Source: Chrysoperla carnea (lineage: Eukaryota > Arthropoda > Insecta > Neuroptera > Chrysopidae). From it: a stretch of 64,000 nucleotides of DNA. Every line of letters begins with the position of its first letter. Within the stretch, counting starts at the first letter, position 1. Below the pieces are notes generated by a model that saw nothing but the letters and a program-made list of their open reading frames with translations, had not been told where the DNA came from and searched no databases. This document shows, piece by piece, positions 22,598 to 34,399 of the stretch. Location of the stretch: assembly GCF_905475395.1 (NCBI RefSeq), contig NC_058337.1, positions 7,986,983 through 8,050,982 of the forward strand. Reading direction: 5' to 3'. The position numbers were made by a program, and so were the translations under genes.

Positions 22598-23717
22598 TAA
22601 ACGAACCTAGAACTTTTTATTCCTTTGAAAAAATTGTTTGCTGGGTGTAGTGACTTGCCATTTTTTGCATTGGTGCCAGAAAATTATCCTAAAAAAAGTC
22701 TATATGGTTTAAAGATTAACTTTTTAGTTTTAACCCCCGCGCCATTGGGGTGAAGGGTATTTATATCGTAAAGTAAATCAAATAACTTTTAAAAGATTTT
22801 AAAAAGTCAAAATGCTTAAGTAACCCTGAAAAATGCTGATCTGAAATTTGTGATCAATTTGTTTCAATTTTCACGCCCCTCCTCTTTAAGCTTGCATAAG
22901 TAGACTCCCGACATAAAAAATACCATTTTTTTGAAAATTTCACCTCTTTTTAAGGGAGTTTTCAAAGTCGATGATCTCGAATTTATGATCAAATTGATTT
23001 AATTTTCACCCCCTCCCGAGGCCCCTAAATAAATTATACCGATAACATGTCTTAAAAAGGATTAAATTTTCAAAAGAAGAAAATTATTTTGTTTCGTGGT
23101 CCAATTTATGTCAGCTAAAAGAGGGGGGGCGGGTGAAAAAGGAATCAATTTGATAATAAATTTGAGATCAATGACTTTAAAATCTCCCTTACATGCCTTC
23201 AAAAGGTTGAAATTTTCCAAAAAAATTTTTTTTTTTTTTTTTGGAGTTCTAATTATGTGGGTTAAAAGAGGGGGTAGGTGTTACAAATTTAACGAGCTAC
23301 CATAAAAACAAGCTAAAAGTCTTAATTTTCAAAAAAATGGTATTATTTATCTAGGAGTTTACTTTTGTGGGCTAAAAGAGAAGCAGGTGTAGCAAACTAA
23401 ATATTTTGACCGAAAATTCGAGATCAGCAACCTCAAAAACCCCCTGAGGCGCCATTAAAAGTCTTAAAGGCGTTTCTTAATAAAAGTATTTTATGTTTCG
23501 AGTTACTTTCTAATCTTTTAAAAGTTATCTGATTTACTTTACGATATAAAGTAATCCTTCTCCTTTCACCCCAATGGCGCGGGGATTAAAACTAAAAAAA
23601 TCCGCTCAAAACCATATAGACTTTTTTTAGGGTATTTTTCTGAGCCCAATGCAAAAAACCGCAAGTCAATAAATCCAGTAAACAATTTTTTCGAAGGAAA
23701 AAGGTTCGTTTACTATA
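22598..23717. mobile_element. 1.1-kb foldback element
   Basis: Left terminus 'AATAAACGAACCTAGAACTTTTTATTCC' pairs with right terminus 'GGAAAAAGGTTCGTTTACTAT'. Arms of about 200 bp are inverted: 'GGTTAAAACCCCGCGCCATTGGGGTGAA' type sequence near 22735-22755 faces 'TTTCACCCCAATGGCGCGGGGATTAAAAC' near 23563-23590, and 'CATATAGACTTTTTTTAGG' is mirrored. The interior contains imperfect repeats of 'GGGCTAAAAGAGGGGG(G)' and 'GATCAATGACTTTAAAA'. No coding sequence. Confidence 0.8.
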
Positions 23718-24151
23718 CTAGTGATAAAACTGGTATATGATGAACAGATGAACGTGAAAAACTTTTTGATCTTTGTAACTTAAATATGAATTTTAATTGT
23801 AAACAAAGCTAAAGGTTCCATTATTATTATTAAAACAATTATTCATTTTCTTCTCTATTGTAATTTACATAAATTTATGAACGAGAATGTTTGTGTAATA
23901 AATATTTTCAAGTAAATCTATTTATTTATTTTAAGTATATGTAGGTATAGATATTAAAAAGTAAAATGCGATATGCCGTGAAACTTTTAATTATTTATTT
24001 ATTTATTTTATTTTAATTATTATTTTTATTAAAATAGACCATACAAGTTTGAAATACATGATTCAATAGTATCGATCACTGTACTGATTATCTCCAAGCA
24101 ACAAGTGTAGTGGTAGAAGACTGGATTGGCCCATTGACTTTTTCTGCCGTA
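23718..24151. other. Spacer, no gene seen
   Basis: AT-rich with TTTATTTA tracts; nothing recognised. Confidence 0.4.
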
Positions 24152-24538
24152 TTCGCTCCGTGCGTGAGTTTCGTTTCCATGGTAACGATACACTACTTTA
24201 CTTATAGAATTGTATGGATGCATATATAATTGTATGGATTGCATTTAAAACTTACATTTTAAATTTAATATTCTTGTCTCACAAATTTAAATAAATAATT
24301 ATGATAATTTACATTTGAAAAATAATATTTGTTCAATTTGATTTCTTATTTTCACAATTTTTAATGCATTAAGTTTAATTAATTCGTGTTTTTCAATAGT
24401 TTTAATTTGACATTTCTATATCATTAACATGTAAAGAATTGCAAATTAGTCATAACAGCCCCCTTTAACTCCAAAATTTTTCACTTAAAGCGCTGGCATC
24501 GATTTTATTGTCCCTTCCATGACTACGCACACAACGAA
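24152..24538 (+). mobile_element. TA-flanked ~390-bp MITE, copy 2
   Basis: Runs from TA|TTCGCTCCGTGCGTGAG to CTACGCACACAACGAA|TA; the terminal ~16 bp are imperfect inverted repeats. The body is nearly identical to copy 3 (46508-46879), and inverted relative to copy 1. It directly abuts LINE coding sequence on its right. Confidence 0.8.
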
Positions 24539-24540
24539 TA

Positions 24541-25125
24541 CTGTCCTGTTAGACATGCAAATTAACAGAAAAATTTTGAAAATTGAAAATGTCAAGCATA
24601 CCCATTGGACTTCTAGACTCATAAATTCCAAGGGTGAGAACTTGTACGAGCATAAAGCTATTGTATCCAAAGGTCTAGATCATATTTCAACTGGGCAACC
24701 TATATTTTGACCATCGGGTCCTAATAAAATTCCAGATCTATTAGATATATTCATAACTAAAAATATGTCACGTAGATACATAAAAATTACTTCGTGCGAC
24801 GAAGTATCTTCATATCACTCCCCTATGATACTAACCATAAATACGCAACTTATTGAAAAAAATATACCTCCTTCTCTTGTCAATAAACATACAGATTGGG
24901 ATTATTTTAGAAACTATATTGACACAAATATAGTTTTCAAATCAGCGTCTACAATTTCTAACAAGAGCATAGCTAACTCCGATGCTGTACAGAACCTAAT
25001 TCTAGAAACTGGGATAAAAGTTCTAACGAAATGGCTGACTTGTTTTCTGACAGTTTATCCGAAATATTTCAGCCAAATCTTGGAGAAAATCTAAATGAAG
25101 AGAAATCCGTTTTCTGGATGACCCC
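24541..25125 (+). mobile_element. Jockey-like LINE fragment, endonuclease C-terminal part
   Basis: A single frame reads NVKHTHWTSRLINSKGENL, DHISTGQPIF-stop-PSGPNKIPDLLDIFITKN and then SCDEVSSYHSPMILTIN, the conserved end of the apurinic-type endonuclease of jockey/related LINEs (the SDHSP-like motif is SYHSP here). The TGA falls where Trp is expected. After about 25010 the frame shifts: another frame continues NEMADLFSDSLSEIFQPNLG, the linker before the reverse transcriptase. Truncated at both ends and inactive. Confidence 0.75.
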
Positions 25126-25129
25126 TTAC

Positions 25130-25372
25130 AGTTTTCAAACAACTTTTGTTTGAAAAATTTTTTTGTAAACATCACTGTTTACTCACGAGGGCTCACATTA
25201 GATGCAAATTTTATAGTATGTATTAATAGGGGATTAACAGTTATGTATATGTGACATGTATAGGTATATGTGTAATGTGATAGAGTAATCAACACTGTCT
25301 ATACATGGTATTTGAAACATTAAGTCAGGCAATTGTTTGTTTTCACTTGTTCAAAATTTAATTTAGTCTGAC
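25130..25372 (-). mobile_element. ATACCATGTATA MITE, partial inverted copy
   Basis: Contains 'AACATCACTGTTTACTCACGAGGGC', 'TTATAGTATGTATTAATA', 'CAACACTGTCTATACATGGTATTTGAAA' and 'CAATTGTTTGTTTTCACTTGTT', the reverse of the 5' half of the element at 13841. The 3' half is missing; the copy starts exactly where the LINE fragment ends. Confidence 0.7.
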
Positions 25373-26445
25373 ATTTTACTGCTCCATCTATGATCATCAT
25401 TCTGAACCATAAATAAAGATTTCTGTAAAAATTTAAAATAATAAATGAACTTAAATAAATTCATGGCCATATTTTCTGATATACTCAAAGAATTATGACT
25501 TGTTTTACACTTTAAAAAATTGAAAAGTGTTCGTATATTTTAGCTGTGTAAAACAATCCCTTCGAGTGTTATGGAAGGGAGATAAATGAGATCAGAAGAT
25601 ATGATATCTTCGTGTATAATTTCAGTTTTTTTCAGTTTGTTTACCTTCGAATTAAAAAAAAAGGTTGTTATAAGTTTGACCGCTATGTGGCTTCGTAGCA
25701 CCTAAACGGATGAACTGATTTTCATTTTTATTTATTCCATTTGAAAAGTAACTCAACTATGTTTCAAGTACGAGTTTAGCGTTCCGTACCCGAAAAAACT
25801 AAAAAATTGGCGATGATCATCAAAATCTGCCCAGTTTGGAAATGAATTTAAGGAAAAAGTAACTTAATGGAGAGTCTACTTTGATATGTTTCAAGTGCTA
25901 GTTTAGGGTTACGTACTCGAAAAATTTGTCGAGAGTTTTTAAAATTTTGTAAATTTCACTTGTACAAGATTTTCATCAGACTCAATTAAATACGTGCAGT
26001 ACAACTTTCTTGAATAAACTACGGTTATATAAAAGTGGTTTTAATATGTTTGATTAAAGCAATACAAATGTTTTATATTAAAGAAAATATTATATGAGGA
26101 ACATAATTAGAATAATAATATTATCATAGGTATATGAATAAAGGGAAAGATAGATTATGATATTTGGTGGGTTCTAAAGTATGTTTATATCTATGAAGTA
26201 CTAGTATATAGGGTATAACGCGTTGTTATACTAATAACTGTAATATTCTAGGGTAGTAAAATGATCTTACGGTTCTTACTTTACTATTTACTCAGTAAGC
26301 TCTGCAGGTAGTTTACGTATCCTCCAATGAGAGTAAGCAAGATAGATATGTTCTGAGATGATACTCACTCAGTGTAAATACAGAGTATCCTACCAATTAT
26401 TAAAAAAAAAATTTGGAAAACGGTTGACCCTGCAGGTCATCCCTG
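25373..26445. other. Spacer, no gene seen
   Basis: Contains an imperfect direct repeat of 'TTTCAAGT(A/G)C(G/T)AGTTTAG(C/G)GTT(C/A)CGTAC' near 25760 and 25890, suggesting old tandem repeat structure. No gene supported. Confidence 0.4.
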
Positions 26446-27023
26446 TAACTTCCCGCTAAGTATTGACTCATAACGTGTAAAAATTTTTATCTATTCTGAT
26501 GTTATATCCACTCGCATTTTATTGTAATTAGATGTGATCTTAGTGTTTGATAAAACACTATTTTTTAAATTTTCAAATCGCGATAACTTTGGAATGAATA
26601 AACCGATTTCCACGCGGTTGGTGGCATACGACGCAATTTTTGAAGCTTCATGAAGAATCTTTAAGTTTCAATTGATAGAACAAAAAATTTTGAGGTTATT
26701 CCGAAAAAACGCTTCTTTGGGTTTTCTTTCGTCAACGATAACTCACGAACGAATCAACCGATTTTGACCGGACTGGTGGTGAAAGACGTGGTTTTTTGAT
26801 GTTGAGAGCTGATTAGTTTTTGGAATTGATCGATACAGCCGTTTAAAAGTTATTAAAAAAAAACCACTTAAAAAAAATTTTTTTTTTTTCAGTTTTTTTG
26901 AGATTTCTCGAAATCTATCGGTTCGAATCGGTCCAAATAGGCCTCAAAATCTAAGTTTGGTCAAGCCCTTTCGAATGGCACCAACCGCGATCGGACAAGC
27001 CGTTCAAAAGTTATGAGAGGTTT

Positions 27024-27063
<40 letters not shown>

Positions 27064-27207
27064 ATACATACATACAGCCATACAGACACCCTCGCGGAAG
27101 TAGTCAGGGAAGCTTCCTGACACCTGAAAACAGCGAGATCTGATGAAAACTCGATTTTGGCAAAACGAGGTGAAAACAATAACTTCCCTATTTTCTTAGC
27201 GGGAAGT
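26446..27207. mobile_element. AACTTCCCGCTAAG foldback/MITE with (CA)n
   Basis: Left end TAACTTCCCGCTAAG and right end CTTAGCGGGAAGTTA are perfect 15-bp inverted repeats, about 760 bp apart. A (CA)n microsatellite lies at 27028-27062 next to 'CATACATACATACAG'. The interior has repeated 'CGATTT(T/C)GACCG(G/A)' and 'GTTCAAAAGTTATGAGAGG' type segments. The 72-codon minus-strand frame across the microsatellite is not a gene. Confidence 0.75.
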
Positions 27208-27454
27208 TAAAAAGTATACATAATTACTTACACCTAATTAACTATAATAATAATGATTGCAATTTATTTGTTCTTAAATACATCATCTTTTACAAAGAAT
27301 TTGTTTACCATTCATGATACACAATTAATGCTTATACGAATAACAACAAATTACAGTATGTAGTTGATGTTCATGCAAATTAACAAAAGATTTCTTCTAA
27401 GTTTAAAGCAATAAAAAAGGAAAAATTACAGAGGATTCATCGCTTTTATACAAA

Positions 27455-27940
27455 ACTAGCTGTGAACTACCCGCTTTGCTGGGCAACATCCCCACTTGCA
27501 CCCCTCCCTCCACATTTCCTTGCGTGGGATAACAGTTTTGTAATGTACACGTCATGTTCTTTTATTTGATACCCCACTTAGGTATATTTGTAAATATTCG
27601 ATAATTCCTTCCCACTTTCTCGCTACACCTTTCTACCCTCCGAAGGTTAAAAGTAGATAAAAACAATAGATCTTTGAAGCTGGTTGTATATCGTGTCAAT
27701 ATTTGAGCTTAATCGATGCACAACTTTTTTAGTTTTTGAAGCATATCCCTTTCAACCCCTATTTCAACCCCTTACTCTACTATAATATGGATGTATTATA
27801 CATAAAAACCTTCCTCTTGAATCACTCTATCTATTAAAAAAAACTGCATCAAAATCCGTTGCGTAGTTTCAGAGATTTAAGCGTACAAAGGGACATAGGG
27901 ACAGAAAAAGCGACTTTGTTTTATAATATGTAGTGATATA
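27455..27940 (+). repeat. Repeat C (CTAGCTGTGAACTACCCGC end), copy 1
   Basis: Begins CTAGCTGTGAACTACCCGC then TTTGCTGGGCAACATCC and ends 'AGCGTACAAAGGGACATAGGGACAG' plus 'AAAGCGACTTTGTTTTATAATATGTAGTGAT'. Nearly identical to 30775-31265 in inverted orientation. The internal 'CATCAAAATCCGTTGCGTAGTTTCAGAGATTTA' is a motif widespread in insect LINE-derived repeats. Confidence 0.8.
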
Positions 27941-28084
27941 AATTTTACATTCTAGTACACTCATTAAAAAATAACAAGACAATAAAAGCACAATATTGTT
28001 TAAGAATAAACAGGAAGGATGAATATTAGATGGTGCAATCGTTTCCTTGTGTTTAAATTGCAAGCACTACAAACTGCATCAGTG

Positions 28085-28545
28085 CAATAATTAGTCCAGT
28101 AACCTTATCGCCTGAAAGTACGAGGCACTTTGCGTCAAATCCGGCAGTTATGTTTTTAGCAGACTTGTTTATAATTGTCCCAATGAATAATCCAAAATTG
28201 TAGCCTCAAGCTCCGTTTTGGAAAAAGCCGCGAAAATTTCGGATTTCTTTTAGATTTTGGCGATTTTAATCCTAAAGCACTAGTTTTTGAAAGTACCTTC
28301 TCAAGACGTTTTTAAAGTAGACTAAATTTGCTACAATTTAAGACTAGAATTGTCTTTGTAGTTTCTTAAATAAACCTCTTCAAAATTCATCATTTTTTCG
28401 AACAATTTTTCAGCAAAAAATAAAGAGCTCCGAGTGTCTTCGAGGAGCCAAGTCACACTCATCGAAAGAGATAATCTTTGATTAAAAAACCATCGCACAA
28501 ATTCCTAAACAGAAACTTTTGTCAAATAACAAAAACAAGATTCAT
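28085..28545 (+). repeat. Repeat I, copy 1 (single arm)
   Basis: 'CCAGTAACCTTATCGCCTGAA', 'AGCAGACTTGTTTATAATTGTCCCAATGAATAATCC' and 'TGAAAGTACCTTCTCAAGACG' match the left arm of the foldback at 52360-53035. Ends in unassigned sequence. Confidence 0.6.
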
Positions 28546-29049
28546 TTCATAAACCTTCTGACAACTAAAATGGGAAATTGAAGTACTCCAAGCAGAGGAA
28601 GATGCTGATAGGTTGATAGTGCTCATCATCACTACAGCTGTTACTGTTGTCTATACCTATGATGTAGTGGTAGTCTTTGGTAAGCACATTGACTTGCTGA
28701 TCATCCTGGCAGTGATTTCAAACCAACGTGAATATTTGTACACCAAATGCGGAAGAGGCAACGTAAAAGTTATTTATTCCAACATCGCCTCTTCAAAATC
28801 CTCATTGAAATCAGACCTTTTATTTTTCATCAATGCTTTTGGTGGTTGAACTTTAAAAAACCTTATCTTGGAAACTATTCTGCGTACAGGGACAATTCTA
28901 AATTCTGTTATAAATTATTATTTAAAGATATATTAACGAATGCATGCCTGCCAAGGAGGGAGAGAGGATACAGGATTTACACCCCAGAGCCTCCCATCTC
29001 CTTGAGAGACATAAATCTTCACAAGGCAGCTACGTCTTTTGAAGAAAGT
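28546..29049. other. Unassigned stretch with plus-strand open frames
   Basis: Two overlapping frames (28613-28849, 28747-29256) contain no recognised domain. On the minus strand the region is downstream of the LINE tail and may be that element's 3' UTR. Confidence 0.35.
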
Positions 29050-29590
29050 TCACTGACTTGTGGCCGTGTAGTCTGTACGTCTGTCAGTCAACGCGACGTC
29101 CGTTTGTCCGTCTGTCTTCCGAGTCGGGGGTACGTAAGTCTGTCTGATGTCCTGGTCAAGCAGGCTCCGTCCCTGCACCGCAGCGATGTGGAACCTACTA
29201 AAAGAAAGAAAAAAAGAAAAAGAAACTTCAAGGGCTGTTACTTGAAGACAGTCTGATGCGATCTCAATGTACGAAGGGTGCCTATAATGACAGCCTTCTG
29301 CATAGAAGAGATAAGGTGACGAAGATGAGACCTGCAGACCGGAATTTGAGAAAGATTCGTCTCGAGAGTGGGACGAATTCCGCCTAGGCAACCGATAATG
29401 AGGACAACCATTTTGACTGGGTAGCCAGGGTGTAGTTGTCGTAGTTCTTGTAAAAGATCAAGATATTTAGTCCGTTTTTGCTCCTCCTTCGTGACTATGT
29501 TCGTTTCTGCATTATTATTATTATTATTATTATTATTGTTATTACTATGGCATCGTTGTGCATGAAATTCCAAAGAACCCAACAAATTGA
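29050..29590 (-). mobile_element. LINE C-terminal tail with (ATT)n insertion
   Basis: Minus-strand coding tail: RTKYLDLLQELRQLHPGYPV, then KMVVLIIGCLGGIRPTL, then LISSMQKAVIIGTLRTLRSH and QTVFK-stop at 29238. The sequence 'KY.DL..EL...HPG..V..V..IIG.LGGI' is the classic tail after the reverse transcriptase of non-LTR elements. Just upstream, an (ATT)n microsatellite (29508-29545) yields an Asn run in this frame. No reverse transcriptase precedes it, so it is a 5'-truncated copy. Confidence 0.7.
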
Positions 29591-30774
29591 TATTGTTGCA
29601 TTTTAAATAAGCAACTTAGGGCCATTTCTGGGAAAACCATGGTTTTTTATTGCAAAAATTTAGTTTTATTAACTACAGCACCAATCCGAAAATGAATTTT
29701 TTATTTTAACTTTTAACAGAACTAGCCATGGGCATTTACTGGAAAGACACGCGATAAAGAAGGGGCAATCTTTATTCGGCGACAGTTAGTATTATTATTT
29801 TAAGATGATCACAAATAAATATCAAATAATTTTGTTTTCACCCAGTATTTTTACTATTTAATATTAAAATAACTAAATTGTGATCAAAACTCTAAGATGT
29901 TATGGATAAATAGATAAAATATAAGGCCATTTGACTGTCTAAGAAAAACATTTATATATAATTTTATAACATAATGATAATAGTATTATACACTCATAAG
30001 GTTGAAGCTTACAGTTAATAGTTAACAGACTTTATTATAATTAAGGTACCTAATAACTTTTCACTATAAAGGTCGTTTCGGCATCTCGTTTAAAACACTA
30101 ACAAGACACATACTCAGGAGGTGGGGTAAAAGCGATATTTATAAAAAAATACCTAAAAGTTTTAGGAAATTTTTTTTTACTACAAAAAAGCAAGAGATCT
30201 TAATTTCGATTTTCCGAACGGTTTGTCTGGAAAAGCGGAAAAAAGACTCATTTTATATGTATATATAAAACGACCTTTTTTCGTCTTTAATATTCGGCCT
30301 AATAAGATTAATTAGTAACTAATTAAAATTTTCACTGAGGAAGGTGCACTTTTCTTTTGGAATGATGGCGTCAATTGGTTAATATCATTTATTAAGTTTT
30401 TTGTGCGGTTTTCTCAAGACAAAAATATATTCGTGTAATAGGCTTGAAAATTTATAATAATTAAGTCAAAGCATTGTTGACAGTTGTGTGAATATTTTCT
30501 CTGCTAGAAAACACCCGGATAGAGTTCTCGGATCGGATTTTTCTTAGTAAATGACGAAAGAATATTTGAACCATAGGTTACATAATTTATTTTCCAAGTA
30601 ATGTGTAGATTGTTATTTATGTTATGCCGTTAATATTATAAAATTAATTATTTTCAAACGTTCCACATACAAATAATGAGAAATAGTCTACAATTAATTT
30701 GCAACCGCTGTAAAAATAACGGTAAACTTTTAACAAGATAATAAATATAAAAGATCCTATTCTCGCTAATACAA
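29591..30774. other. AT-rich spacer, no gene seen
   Basis: No coding or repeat feature recognised. Confidence 0.4.
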
Positions 30775-31265
30775 ATCACTACATGGTATAAAACAAAGTC
30801 GCTTTTTCTGTCCCTATGTCCCTATGTCCCTTTGTACGCTTAAATCTTTGAAACTACGCAACGGATTTTAATGCGGTTTTTTTTAATAGATAGAGTGATT
30901 CAAGAGGAAGGTTTTTATGTATAATACATCCATATTATAGTAGAGTAAGGGGTTGAAATAGGGGTTGAAAGGGATATGCTTCAAAAACTAAAAAAGTTGT
31001 GCATCGATTAAGCTCAAATATTGACACGATATACAACCAGCTTCAAAGATCTATTGTTTTTATCTACTTTTAACCTTCGGAGGGTAGAAAGGTGTAGCGA
31101 GAAAGTGGGAAGGAATTATCGAATATTTACAAATATACCTAAGTGGGGTATCAAATAAAAGAGCATGACGTGTACATTACAAAACTGTTATCCCACGCAA
31201 GGAAATGTGGAGGGAGGGGTGAAAGTGGGGATGTTGCCCAGCAAAGCGGGTAGTTCACAGCTAGT
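30775..31265 (-). repeat. Repeat C, copy 2, inverted
   Basis: Reverse complement of 27455-27940 over nearly its whole length, ending 'GCGGGTAGTTCACAGCTAG'. The two could form a stem of about 480 bp around a 2.8-kb loop. Open frame 31151-31366 on the minus strand is part of the repeat. Confidence 0.85.
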
Positions 31266-31739
31266 GCTATACTAAACAGTAAAAGTAATCGCGAGTCATT
31301 ACCTCCCTTACAATCCAAACAATCAAATTGAAGATAATATACAATTTTATTTAATCTACCTAGCATATGGAAAAAAAGTGAAGCAATGTTTATAGGCAGT
31401 GGTATAAAAGATGTATTGTGATTTTATAAATGTAAATCATGGTAATAATATTTGACATCGATTCTCCTAAGGGGAATATGACAGCAAACTGTGCATTAAA
31501 TTCAACTGTATGTCATAGTCATTATTTTCCAGCATTAGCCGGGAAAATACAACATCTCCTACTGTATAATAAATGCATTATTCGGTTGGTAACGGCTTCT
31601 TAATGGTTGACTTTCGGCTAGTTACAACTTCCTTACTAACGACAGTTATGATTCAAGGCTGGATTTAAAGTTTTAAATTTATTATAAAAATTCAAACATA
31701 TATGAAATTTGAATTTAACTCTTTAAACAGACTTTTTGT
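31266..31739. other. Spacer, no gene seen
   Basis: Nothing recognised. Confidence 0.4.
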
Positions 31740-32015
31740 AAATGTATGATATAATCTTTATAAAATAAAGTTCGAAAACTAAAACCCCGACAATTACAGA
31801 ATGGGGCTCTTCAAAGTATGAAAACAAGAAAATATTTTCATTTATTAATAGTCATTACAGTCGGGGGATCTCTTTTCGGTCCTGTGGAAAACTGTTAGAA
31901 GACCCCCGACTGTAATGGCGATTTTACATACACTAACAATTTCAGATGAAAATATTTCTTGTTTTTATACTTTTATCAAACCATTTTGGAGTTATAATTT
32001 CGTGAGAAAGTATAA
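31740..32015. repeat. Palindromic MITE-like element, relative of 15.9-16.3 kb
   Basis: Centre near 31883: 'TCATTACAGTCGGGGGATC' faces 'GACCCCCGACTGTAATGGCG'; outer 'AAAACAAGAAAATATTTTCATTTATTAATAG' faces 'GATGAAAATATTTCTTGTTTTTATAC'. Core sequence resembles the palindrome at 15920-16310. Confidence 0.7.
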
Positions 32016-32079
32016 CACCATATAATATATATATTTGAAAAGTACTATCATGGCCTCTAGAGGGCGCTGTATTCAATTG

Positions 32080-32465
32080 AATGATACGTAACCAGTGGAC
32101 GATCAAGACGCTTCTAACGATACCTCATTTGTCAAATTATGATAAGTTGTTGAGAAGCTAGCTGGGAACAAACGAGAATACATACATTTTAAACTATTCT
32201 GCGGTAATATTTTCGTGATTAAGTATTACTTTTGAAAAGCGATTACTAATTACGCCCTAAAATTTGATACCATACACGCTATAATTAAATCGAAATTTGT
32301 TTTTCGATCATTACTTTATGTCCTCTAGATGTTTTAGGCTTTAACAGACATGTTTTAGGTTTTATTCAATTAAATGTTTTAGGCTTTATCATAGGCTTTA
32401 ACCAGCGAGCGATCAATACGCTTTTATCGATACCTTATTTATCAAATTATGATAAGTATTATATA
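32080..32465. repeat. Diverged direct duplication (~60 bp, 310 bp apart)
   Basis: 'ACCAGTGGACGATCAAGACGCTTCTAACGATACC' followed by 'TCAAATTATGATAAGT' near 32092-32155 recurs as 'ACCAGCGAGCGATCAATACGCTTTTATCGATACC' plus the same tail near 32401-32457. Between them 'ATGTTTTAGGCTTTA' occurs several times. Non-coding. Confidence 0.6.
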
Positions 32466-33294
32466 TATATATATACATACAGATCAAACTCATAACCCTC
32501 GCTATTGTTTAGTCGGGGTAAAAATAGAGATATTGGTTGATTTTAATGATAATAAGTGGCCCATCAATGAATATTTTGTGGTAAAAGTGTTAATATTGTT
32601 TCTCGTAAATAATAAACATTAATTGAAGCTTCAATACATTTAATGGATTGTGGTTATACCGCACACAACAAATAACATCAAACAGTATAAACTTTCAATA
32701 TTACATATGTATAGTTTGTTTGGAACAAACAATTATGTTCAAACAGATTCTGGCAAAAGCAATTAAAGTTTGGTTTGAAAATTGGAATAACTTTTTATCA
32801 TCTTATCGATTTACGGCTAGCTTATATAGCAAATCATTTTATCAAGATAGAAAGTTGAGGCTATTTTCAAATTTGAAAGCAAGGGTTTAAACAAGTGTTA
32901 AATATCGAATCTCAATCCAATTTAATTAAAAAGAATGCATTAATGATTTTTATCAAAAACGAAAATAAATAATAAATAAAATCTAAAAAAAGAAATATAT
33001 ATCGTTTATAACAAGAAAAGCATTAAACTTTGTTGAAACTATATTTTCATAAACTTTCTGTTATACAACATAGATTGAGGGACACACTGTCCGCTTTAGA
33101 TACACAATTGGAACGAAGTGTTCGCGTTGACTATCACTCGATAAGTATGTTTTGCGCAAAGGGCAAAGAGTAATTACTCAAATTAAAAAGAGACAGAATA
33201 TCTCCGTACAAAAAAATTGATTTAATTCCCTATAAACAAAATTTGAGAACTACCAAAAACCAGAGTCGTATTTGAATAGAGGTTCAAAGTCCGA
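32466..33294. other. Spacer with one unassigned ORF (32648-32890, +)
   Basis: An 80-codon plus-strand frame contains the basic stretch FKQILAKAIKVWFENWNNF and ends KARV-stop. No known domain recognised and no second exon supports it. A LINE relic is possible. Confidence 0.25.
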
Positions 33295-33820
33295 ATTCCA
33301 GCGTAAACAATCACATTACACATACATACATGTCACACAAACATAACTGATATCCCCATAATTACATACTATACAATTAACGCCTAATTTGCGCCCTCAC
33401 GGGTAAACAGTGATTCATTACGAAAAAATGTTTAAAACAAAAGTTGGTTATTTTTTTATAAGGAACATTTTTTACATTTAAACTTTTGTTCTATCTCTAA
33501 CGGTTTACAAGATATCTATCTCTAACCGTAGGACCCGACCCAAGACCAAATTGACCTATGTTGCTCATTTACGAACTTGACCTCCTTTTTTATCTCTTTC
33601 AGCTTGATATCTCTTTTCGTTTTTGAGTAATAGTACAGACAGACGGACAGACAGGCGAAAGACGACAGACGACAGACAGACAATCGGAAATGGACTAATT
33701 AGGTGATTTAATGAACACCTATACCAAAATTTTTTGCTTAGCACCAATATTTTTAAGCGTTACAAACTTTGGACTAAAGTTACTATACCTTGCATATAAC
33801 ATATATGCATGTTATAAAAA
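33295..33820 (+). mobile_element. ATACCATGTATA MITE, 5'-truncated copy
   Basis: Starts within 'CACATTACACATACATACATGTCACAC', then 'GCGCCCTCACGGGTAAACAGTGATT', 'TCTATCTCTAACGGTTTACAAGATATC', ACGG/ACAG-rich microsatellite, and 'GGAAATGGACTAATTAGGTGATTTAATGAACACC', ending 'ATATATGCATGTTATAA'. The left TIR is absent. Confidence 0.7.
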
Positions 33821-34399
33821 CTTTTGTCTCAAGAATAAAAAATTTGAGCAAAAAAAAAAAATTTATTCGAGATCAATAAAATATCTGTAATATAAATAAA
33901 TAATATGAATGTTCAAAAACATATTTGTAAAACATAAAAATTTGATTAATTTTATTTTATCCTAAAAACTTTATTTTATAATAATTCATTTATTTTTCAC
34001 AAAAAAAGAAAAATGAAAAAAGTTACTATAACGAATGTCAAATATGAAAAATACATTTCTTTGACGCGATGTATATAAATTTAAAGCAGAAATAACTATA
34101 CAAAACTTTTTTCAGTAAATAAATTTTACAATTTAATCTCAGTAAACCTTTTTTCTTATCCTCTCTTTTCCATATAGATAATGTATGCATAACATAGGCT
34201 TCTTTTTTATATGGAAAATCCCTTTTCTAAATATATTTTATCTGATTCTGGAAGTAATAATAGAAATAATCTGGTAGTAATACTGATGGTAGTTTAAGTT
34301 TCTCACTAGTACATTTTTATATACAGCTTGCGCTGGAAAGCTTTTTTAATAGAGAATCAATGTTAAATAAATAAATAAAATATGTACTTTAAAAAAAAA
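33821..34399. other. AT-rich spacer, no gene seen
   Basis: Nothing recognised. Confidence 0.4.

Noticed and set aside
26961..27179. Minus-strand ORF with a Cys-Val run
   Set aside because: Created by the (CA)n microsatellite inside a MITE.
28747..29256. 169-codon plus-strand open frame
   Set aside because: Overlaps antisense LINE tail/UTR sequence, ends in a Lys/Arg low-complexity run and has no recognisable domain.
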